64,000 nt of DNA from Metabacillus sediminilitoris (GTDB lineage Bacteria; Bacillota; Bacilli; Bacillales; Bacillaceae): assembly GCF_009720625.1 (NCBI RefSeq), contig NZ_CP046266.1, positions 4,287,501 to 4,351,500 on the forward strand, written 5' to 3'. Below, piece by piece: positions 58,644 to 64,000 of this stretch; the stretch's first letter is position 1; each line of letters opens with the position of its first letter. The translations under genes and the position numbers were made by a program. The notes beneath the pieces were generated by a model. The model made no database searches. It had not been told where the DNA came from and saw nothing but the letters and a program-made list of their open reading frames with translations.

Positions 58644-59143
58644 GAGTTCCACAACATTATAAACAACCAACATGGCAGCGTTTCTTTGCTGGCGCTGCAA
58701 TAGGAGCAGTGATCAGCTGGTGTGTTTTTCTGTTTATTTTTGGTGTGATTCAAGAAGAGCAAAGTACGATTATTGACGAACAAAAAAGGGATATAGAGGA
58801 GTTAAAAAATAGCATTAAAATTTACCAAGAAGAATATTCAAAATTAAATAAAGAAGCACAACAAAAAGTCACAGTTCAAAATATCGAGGTTCATATTGTA
58901 AACGGTAAAAAGTATCTTCCAAAACAATTCATGATAACGAATATCGAAGATGATGTGAAGAAGAATTTATCAGATTTAATTGCGAAAGATATGGAGAGCG
59001 TATACGACAATCATTTTCTTATTGAGAGAATAATTGAAAACAAGATTTACAAGAATGATGGGAAGGAATATAAGCTTGAAATGATAAAATTCATGTTATA
59101 TACAACCATTTATATAGAAGTAGAAATCTCATTTTCAAAATGA
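58640..59143 (+). CDS. ytrI: Sporulation membrane protein YtrI
   Basis: 167-residue protein: short cytoplasmic start MRVPQHYKQPTWQRFF, one membrane helix (about 17-38, AGAAIGAVISWCVFLFIFGVI), a coiled coil (EEQSTIIDEQKRDIEELKNSIKIYQEEYSKLNKEAQQK) and a beta-rich C-terminal domain. This is the layout of YtrI, cotranscribed with ytrH in B. subtilis under sigma-E. The start is ATG at 58640 with GGAG eight bases upstream, overlapping the ytrH stop codon. Confidence 0.9.
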   Translation: MRVPQHYKQPTWQRFFAGAAIGAVISWCVFLFIFGVIQEEQSTIIDEQKRDIEELKNSIKIYQEEYSKLNKEAQQKVTVQNIEVHIVNGKKYLPKQFMITNIEDDVKKNLSDLIAKDMESVYDNHFLIERIIENKIYKNDGKEYKLEMIKFMLYTTIYIEVEISFSK

Positions 59144-59283
59144 ACTTTCTTACAAATTTATATACAAATTAAAAATGTAGGATATTTCCTTTTAAACATT
59201 AATAAGTATTAAAGATATACATTTTTCTTTCCACCTGCACACTTTTAGGAATATTCATTTCAACCATGACGGAGGTGATTAAA

Positions 59284-59472
59284 TTGTATATATTAAACCC
59301 TAAAAAACTTGCTCAAGAAAAGGTAGAAATTATAAAAAAAGGGTTTTCAGCCTATGTTGAATCTCCTGAGATTGCAAATTTAATAAAAAAGGAAATTAAA
59401 ATTTTAAAACTTAACGTACTTGAAGATGCAACAGATATTGGATTTTGGTTCATACCAATCAGAGATAAGTAA
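59284..59472 (+). CDS. Small protein of unknown function
   Basis: 62 residues from a TTG at 59284, eight bases after a strong GGAGGTGA. It starts MYILNPKKLAQEKVEIIKKGFSAYVESPEIANLIKKEIK, ends LNVLEDATDIGFWFIPIRDK, and looks like a helical/beta mixed soluble domain with no membrane segment. I do not recognise the family. The strong ribosome binding site and length argue for a real gene, downstream of ytrI by 140 bases; whether it shares that transcript is unclear. Confidence 0.6.
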   Translation: MYILNPKKLAQEKVEIIKKGFSAYVESPEIANLIKKEIKILKLNVLEDATDIGFWFIPIRDK

Positions 59473-59528
59473 ACATTAACATAAATACCACATCATATTT
59501 CCCCACTAACACTTTCCTTAATAAAATT

Positions 59529-59558
59529 AGGTTCGGAACATTCCAGGATTCCGAACCA
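59529..59558. terminator. Hairpin between the small gene and nrnA
   Basis: GGTTCGGAA, loop, TTCCGAACC, 57 bases after the small gene and 23 bases after nrnA in the minus direction, where TAATTTTATT follows. Confidence 0.75.
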
Positions 59559-59580
59559 CTACATATCGGTTTTCATTCAA

Positions 59581-60519
59581 TTACATGTTCTGACAAAGCT
59601 CATCTAAATCTTTTAGCACTCTCTCTGCTTCTTCCCAACTATATACTGATGCCCCTGAAGCTAATGGATGTCCTCCGCCATTATATTTTCTGGCTAATCC
59701 ATTTATAATGATTTCTCTTGATCTTAATCTAACTCTGATTTGATCTGACTCTTCAACGAAAAATACCCATGCTTTTACACCTTCTATATCGCCTAGAATG
59801 CCGACTAGTTGCGATGCTTCTGAGGGTGTAACGTCGTACTCAGTTAATATTTCCTTAGAAATCTTCATTGATGCAGCTCCAGAGGATGTCAGTGAAAAGT
59901 TTTGCAATACATAACCACTTAATGTCGCTACATTTCGTTTGGTTTTATATAGTTCATCATAAAGAGGAGTAATCTGTATTCCTTCAGAAATTAATGCACT
60001 CGCATAATGAAATGTCTTTTCTGTCGTACTTGGAAATAAGAAGCGACCTGTATCACCAACAATACCTGCATATAATAACTGTGCAGCTTTTTTAGAAAGG
60101 ACTAACCCATCCTCTTTACCTTCTAAATATAATTCGTAAATCAACTCACTCGTTGCAGCTGCAGTCGTATCGACCCATAGAATGTCACCATACTTATCTT
60201 CATTTGGATGATGATCAATTTTTATTAACTTTTTACCATTTTTAAAGCGTTGATCGCTTACTCGAGCCTGATTTGCCGTATCACATACAATAACAAGTGC
60301 ATCTTGATAAAGATTATCTTCAACAAGATCCATTTTATAAAGAAATTCCAAAGATGGATCTGTTTCGCCTACGACATAGATTTTTTTATCTGGATAAGAA
60401 GCTTTTAATATTTCCGCTAATCCACATTGTGAGCCATAGGCATCCGGATCTGGACGAACATGGCGATGAATAATAATGGTGTCATTCTGACGTATTTCAT
60501 CTATAATTTGTTGTTTCAT
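59581..60519 (-). CDS. nrnA: Bifunctional oligoribonuclease/pAp phosphatase NrnA
   Basis: 312-residue DHH phosphoesterase that degrades 2-5 nt RNAs and dephosphorylates pAp; it replaces Orn in Bacillus. DHH motifs HRHVRPDPDAYGSQCGL, VCDTAN, IKIDHHPNEDKYGD and the DHHA1 part GLARKYNGGGHPLASGAS are complete. Corresponds to B. subtilis YtqI. A clear AAGGAG precedes the ATG. Confidence 0.95.
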   Translation of the reverse strand: MKQQIIDEIRQNDTIIIHRHVRPDPDAYGSQCGLAEILKASYPDKKIYVVGETDPSLEFLYKMDLVEDNLYQDALVIVCDTANQARVSDQRFKNGKKLIKIDHHPNEDKYGDILWVDTTAAATSELIYELYLEGKEDGLVLSKKAAQLLYAGIVGDTGRFLFPSTTEKTFHYASALISEGIQITPLYDELYKTKRNVATLSGYVLQNFSLTSSGAASMKISKEILTEYDVTPSEASQLVGILGDIEGVKAWVFFVEESDQIRVRLRSREIIINGLARKYNGGGHPLASGASVYSWEEAERVLKDLDELCQNM

Positions 60520-60855
60520 ATGTATCTCCTTTTATAATCTTTATTAATAATTATTAAATCATATAAAATAGGATTTAAAAAGAAAGAATACCTTATAAAT
60601 GAAAAGAATACATTTTTTAACTGGACATGTTAAAATATAGTGAGCCTTCATGTAGTGTTTTTTTCTCCAACTGAATTTATTTACCATATCACGCTAGGAC
60701 TTTAAAGGGCTGTTCTTCGTAGTGGATCTAAACGGGAAAGGTATCACACCATGCTTATGAATCATGAGGCTTAAGGTGGTTGTCTTCTTTAACCATTTGG
60801 GGCTTATCCCTATTTATCTAATTTATGACTGACTTAAAGTGGAGGTATTATACAT
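60520..60855. other. nrnA-ytpI divergent region
   Basis: 336 bases with no gene. A hairpin-forming stretch AAGGTGGTT...AACCATTT occurs at about 60774-60803, just upstream of ytpI, and the sequence from 60690 to 60800 is richer in GC than its flanks. I recognise no known RNA family. GGAGG at 60841-60845 is the ytpI ribosome binding site. Confidence 0.4.
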
Positions 60856-61155
60856 ATGCCAGTATTGGTTGTCATCATCGTTATTTCTTTGGCCTTTTAT
60901 GTTTATTATAAGACCAAAGTATATAGAGCTAAAAACCAACTATTAAAACATTGGATATCAGCTAAATCAAGCATGGCACTAGGGGTATTTGTCGCATTCT
61001 TTGGACTTAATCAATTATTCCTCTATCGATCCAGCATATCGTTAATAGTGGGAATTCTATTTCTCCTTGTTGGACTTGGCAGCTGCTGGGCTGGATACCG
61101 GGCATATAAGCATTATTTGCCACTCGTAATGAAAGAATTTCAACAACAAAAATAA
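60856..61155 (+). CDS. ytpI: YtpI family membrane protein
   Basis: 99-residue membrane protein with three helices (PVLVVIIVISLAFYVYY, MALGVFVAFFGLNQLFLY, LIVGILFLLVGLGSCWAGYRAYKHYLP). The order ytoI-ytpI-nrnA and the length fit B. subtilis YtpI. Function unknown. It has its own terminator. Confidence 0.85.
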   Translation: MPVLVVIIVISLAFYVYYKTKVYRAKNQLLKHWISAKSSMALGVFVAFFGLNQLFLYRSSISLIVGILFLLVGLGSCWAGYRAYKHYLPLVMKEFQQQK

Positions 61156-61188
61156 GAAGCGGCTTCTGATTGCCGCTTCTTATTTTTT
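61152..61188 (+). terminator. Terminator of ytpI
   Basis: AAGAAGCGGC, TTCTGATT loop, GCCGCTTCTT then ATTTTTTAT. Confidence 0.9.
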
Positions 61189-61244
61189 ATATTATGAAGA
61201 ATAAAAATAATAGGTGCCAGACTCTGTGCTTTTAGGACACTATT

Positions 61245-62561
61245 CTATCTTTCAATCAGTTGAACCATCATCATTGCTTTACCTACAACTAGCCCGTCAC
61301 TATATGCTTCAATATCTATTTTTCCAAACTTTCTCCCAACCTCAAGTATTTTCGGGTGGATTTCAAGCATTGTTTCCATTTGAACGGGCTTCATAAAGTA
61401 GATCGTAATATTCTCTACAACAATATCACCCTTTTTTTGTGCCCGTAAATAACGATTTGCAGCTTCTGTGACGAGTGTGGTAAATACTCCATAAGAAATT
61501 GTACCAAGGTGGTTAGTCATTTGCGGACTTACTTCACATCGAAAAATGCTGCTCGATTTTGAGTCATCATCGATTGTCACAAATTGATTTGTCACAATGT
61601 CATCAAGCTTTTCACCGATTTGCGGTTGTCTTTGAATCATTTGCAGCGCTTTTAATACATCCTGACGACTAATCATGCCTTGAAGGCGATTTTGCTGATC
61701 AACAACAGGCAAAACTTCAATACCTTCCCAAACCATCATTTGTGCAGCCGAAGCAACAGATGTTTTTCCAATAACCGTTATCGGACTTTTCGTCATTACC
61801 TTTTCAATTAAAGTTGAATGATCATGCCCCATTATGTCTTTTGATGTGACAATTCCTTGTACCTTAATATTTTGGTCAATAACTGGAAAACGACCATGTC
61901 CTGTTTCGTAATTATGTTGATACCACGTTGATACTGTATCAGATGTATATAAACATATCGTTTTATCTAATGGTGTTAAAATATCCTCTACTTGGACAAT
62001 CTCTTTTTTAATTAATTGATCATAGATTGCACGGTTAATCATTGTTCCGACAGTAAATGTATCATAGCTAGTTGAAATAATCGGTAACTCAAGCTCATCT
62101 GCTAATTTTTTCACACTCTCGTCTGTATCAAAACCACCTGTAATTAAGACCGCTGCCCCAGCTTCCAAAGCAAATTGATGTGCATTTGTCCTGTTACCAA
62201 CGATTAATAAATTACCTGCACCTGTATAGCGCATCATTGCATCAAGTTCCATTGCACCGATCACAAACTTATTTAATGTTTTATGCAACCCTGCTTTTCC
62301 GCCTAAGACATGTCCATCTACAATGTTAACAACCTCTGCATATGTTAATTTTTCAATATTTTCTTTTTTCTTTGTTTCAATTCTAATTGTTCCAACACGT
62401 TCAATTGTACTGACATAACCTTTATTCTCTGCTTCTTTAATCGCTCGATATGCAGTCCCTTCACTAACATTAATTTCTTTTGCAATTTGCCGAACAGAAA
62501 TTTTTTCACCGACAGCAAGTGAATTTATATATTGTAAAATTTGCTCGTGCTTCGTAGCCAA
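61245..62561 (-). CDS. ytoI: YtoI: winged helix, DRTGG, paired CBS and hot-dog domains
   Basis: 438-residue multidomain protein. An N-terminal winged helix (about 5-60; ISVRQIAKEINVSEGTAYRAIKEAENKGYV) is followed by a DRTGG domain (about 70-180), two CBS motifs (about 190-310; GHGRFPVIDQNIKVQGIVTSKDIMG, GIEVLPVVDQQNRLQGMISRQDVL) and a C-terminal hot-dog domain (about 330-438; NHLGTISYGVFTTLVTEAA). The CBS pair probably binds an adenosyl nucleotide, and the winged helix suggests DNA binding. The target genes are unknown. The start is TTG at 62559-62561 after GGGTGA. Confidence 0.88.
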   Translation of the reverse strand: MATKHEQILQYINSLAVGEKISVRQIAKEINVSEGTAYRAIKEAENKGYVSTIERVGTIRIETKKKENIEKLTYAEVVNIVDGHVLGGKAGLHKTLNKFVIGAMELDAMMRYTGAGNLLIVGNRTNAHQFALEAGAAVLITGGFDTDESVKKLADELELPIISTSYDTFTVGTMINRAIYDQLIKKEIVQVEDILTPLDKTICLYTSDTVSTWYQHNYETGHGRFPVIDQNIKVQGIVTSKDIMGHDHSTLIEKVMTKSPITVIGKTSVASAAQMMVWEGIEVLPVVDQQNRLQGMISRQDVLKALQMIQRQPQIGEKLDDIVTNQFVTIDDDSKSSSIFRCEVSPQMTNHLGTISYGVFTTLVTEAANRYLRAQKKGDIVVENITIYFMKPVQMETMLEIHPKILEVGRKFGKIDIEAYSDGLVVGKAMMMVQLIER

Positions 62562-62762
62562 GCTGCATCACCCTTTTTATAAAGTACCAATTATAAATAA
62601 ACCATTTTAGTATGTTTATCCACTTTTATTATAAGGGTGGTACATATTTATATCAACGAACTGTTTGTCCTGCTCTAGATAGATTTATACTGGCTCTTAA
62701 AAAATACCTGACAAATAGATTGTAAGATCTTGCTTATTTTAGTCAAATTGAAATGATGAATA

Positions 62763-63014
62763 TTAGTTACCTCTTCTTTTTATATATTGCCGTTTATTTT
62801 TCAAATTGTTCTTATATATTTGTATTTGTTTTGCCTGAACTTGCTTCTTAGGTCTATATAGGTAATGGGCAAAATTTCCGCCGATAACAAAAATCGCTAA
62901 GCAAAGCCAACTCATTGCAAAGACTGTTTGTAATTGGTCTCCAGATAATGTTATTTGCCTCAATCCTAAATAAAGCATCCCTAAAGCGATCAATGCATAC
63001 ATTAAATTTTTCAT
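62763..63014 (-). CDS. Small two-helix membrane protein, unknown function
   Basis: 83 residues with two hydrophobic segments (LMYALIALGMLYLGLRQI and VFAMSWLCLAIFVIGGNFAHYLY) and a strongly basic C-terminal tail (PKKQVQAKQIQIYKNNLKNKRQYIKRR). AAAGGATG lies nine bases before the ATG, so it is probably real. I do not recognise the family. It lies between ytoI and ytkL and has a 200-base gap to ytoI. Confidence 0.65.
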   Translation of the reverse strand: MKNLMYALIALGMLYLGLRQITLSGDQLQTVFAMSWLCLAIFVIGGNFAHYLYRPKKQVQAKQIQIYKNNLKNKRQYIKRRGN

Positions 63015-63062
63015 TCAATCATCCTTTCAAAATAGGTTTTGTTTATTTTATGCATGTACAAT

Positions 63063-63114
63063 AAAAAAAAGAAGTGAATGACAGTTAACTGCTATCACTC
63101 ACTTCTTTAAAAAT
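63063..63114 (-). terminator. Terminator beyond ytkL
   Basis: AAAGAAGTGA...TCACTTCTT stem with an inner ACAG/CTGC region, followed in the minus direction by TTTTTTTTATTG. It lies after the dispersed repeat and before the small membrane protein gene. Confidence 0.85.
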
Positions 63115-63115
63115 T

Positions 63116-63320
63116 AAGGCTGTTTTCGTAAACTTTGTTGCTATTTACCAAGTTGTGCGGTGTGGTTTATTGCAGCGAGAGGATGCTCGCTTTTTAGCGG
63201 TGCGGCGGTGAGCCTCCTCGGCGTATACACCTGTCCCGCTACACCCAAAGGAGTCTCGCAATCTGCTCCAATCAACTTTAAATAGTTTTCGTTTTAAAAG
63301 CTACATTTTAGAAAAGAGCC
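63116..63320 (-). repeat. GC-rich dispersed repeat, copy 2
   Basis: Reverse-strand copy of the element at 3620-3838. Shared words include GATTGGAGCAGATTGCGAGACT, AGCGGGACAGGTG, CGCCGAGGAGGCTCACCGCC, GCATCCTCTCGCTGCAAT and TTGGTAAATAGCAACAAAGTTT. It has AAAAAGCGAG before GCATCC, and lacks about 15 bases that copy 1 has after GACAGGTG. It occupies the whole space between the ytkL stop codon and its terminator. Confidence 0.9.
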
Positions 63321-63324
63321 AAAA

Positions 63325-64000
63325 TTAAAGTTCTAACGATTCTCCAATTTTCAATGGAATACCGACTCCATTTGGCAACATCTTTGTAAATTCATTTGGG
63401 TTTTGTTTTATTGCAGGAAATGTATTGTAGTGGATTGGTACTACCTTTTTGGCTTTTAGCCAGTCTGCAGCATCTACTGCATCTTCTGGACCCATTGTTA
63501 AGTTATCTCCAATTGGTAAAAATGCTACATCGATTGAATTTCGTTCACCAATCATTTTCATATCTGAAAATAAAGCAGTATCTCCAGCATGATAAATCGT
63601 ATTCCCTTCAGAAGTTAATAAGACACCTGAAGGCATTCCAGTATAAATAACCGTTCCGTCCTTTTCTTCATAACTTGAGCCATGAAAAGCCTGTGTCAAT
63701 TTAACTGTACCAAAATCAAATTGATATGCCCCACCTATGTTCATTGGATGAATAGTAATATTATTTTTACCTATGTAGACCGCTAACTCATACGGAGCAA
63801 TGACTAATGCATTATTTTTCTTAGCAATTTCCACTGTGTCACCGACATGATCATTATGACCATGTGTTAAAATAATCACATCTACTTCAAGATCTTTTAC
63901 ATTTAAATCAGTTAATTCATTTCCATTTATAAACGGATCAATGATAATTTTTTTATTCTGTGTAGATATTTGCACAACTGAATGCCCATGATATGAAACT
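63325..64000 (-). CDS. ytkL: Metallo-beta-lactamase fold hydrolase YtkL (UPF0173), 5' end cut by the window
   Basis: Metal-dependent hydrolase of the UPF0173 family, cytoplasmic, substrate unknown. It reads [13 protein letters not shown] at the window edge, the usual start of the family (B. subtilis KVTYHGHSVVKV), so only a few N-terminal residues are missing. Metal ligands are visible in TYHGHS-type start, [12 protein letters not shown] (HxHxDH), [18 protein letters not shown] and [14 protein letters not shown] at about 63973-63975 is not the true start because homology continues upstream. Confidence 0.92.
   Translation of the reverse strand, partial: VSYHGHSVVQISTQNKKIIIDPFINGNELTDLNVKDLEVDVIILTHGHNDHVGDTVEIAKKNNALVIAPYELAVYIGKNNITIHPMNIGGAYQFDFGTVKLTQAFHGSSYEEKDGTVIYTGMPSGVLLTSEGNTIYHAGDTALFSDMKMIGERNSIDVAFLPIGDNLTMGPEDAVDAADWLKAKKVVPIHYNTFPAIKQNPNEFTKMLPNGVGIPLKIGESLEL

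Overview
This is a stretch of core chromosome from a low-GC, endospore-forming Bacillota, almost certainly a member of the Bacillaceae. The evidence is gene content and order. Nearly every gene has a counterpart in the Bacillus subtilis block running from the fatty-acid-degradation operon (lcfA-fadR-fadB) through mutSB/polX, pheST, infC-rpmI-rplT, thrS, dnaB-dnaI, gapB/speD, coaE, polA, phoPR, citZ-icd-mdh, pfkA-pyk, accDA, ytsJ and dnaE to ytkL. The window is shown in the opposite sense, so most genes are on the minus strand. Sporulation genes (sspI, ytaF, ytvI, ytrH, ytrI, ytxC) fit an endospore former. I assign family (Bacillaceae) but not genus; gene order is compared with B. subtilis from memory.

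Layout. 1-3.3 kb: fatty-acid beta-oxidation genes (partial fadB, fadR, lcfA) with a perfect FadR operator. 3.9-10.7 kb: DNA repair and division genes (yshE, mutSB, polX, cvpA, zapA) diverging from rnhC. 10.8-23 kb: translation genes (pheT, pheS, a 23S rRNA methyltransferase, infC-rpmI-rplT, thrS), with two T-box leaders and an L20 leader, interspersed with sspI, an M42 peptidase, a dimeric dUTPase, ysdB, a VTT-domain membrane protein and ysdA. 23-28.3 kb: ytxC, the replication-restart pair dnaB-dnaI, nrdR, an unassigned cytosolic protein and speD. 28.5-35 kb: gapB with two CcpN-type operators, coaE, ytaF, mutM, polA. 35-40.4 kb: hflK-hflC, phoP-phoR and a hot-dog-fold protein. 40.6-50.3 kb: central carbon metabolism (mdh, icd, citZ, pyk, pfkA) plus ytwI, ytvI, fxsA. 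50.6-58 kb: accA-accD, a GntR/FadR-type regulator, the malic enzyme gene and dnaE. 58.3-64 kb: ytrH-ytrI, a small protein, nrnA, ytpI, ytoI, a small membrane protein and the 5'-truncated ytkL.

How the genes work together. The window joins carbon-flow genes (beta-oxidation, glycolysis, gluconeogenesis, TCA cycle, malic enzyme, acetyl-CoA carboxylase) with replication and repair polymerases (polA, polX, dnaE, dnaB/dnaI) and translation. The regulation readable in the DNA is rich: FadR, CcpN, CcpA (cre in the citZ leader) and sigma-W sites, T-boxes, L20 autoregulation, the ATT start of infC, and a proposed operator for the GntR-type regulator encoded just after the malic enzyme gene.

I see no tRNA or rRNA gene, CRISPR array, insertion sequence, prophage or defence island. 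The only repeat is a GC-rich ~200-bp dispersed element present twice in opposite orientations near the two ends. I do not find a clear previously undescribed system. The best leads are modest: the repeat pair, the GntR/malic-enzyme regulatory unit, the structured speD leader and a 21-bp hairpin after dnaI. Many genes start with TTG, GTG or ATT, and I moved several starts from the first possible codon to the one with a properly spaced ribosome binding site.
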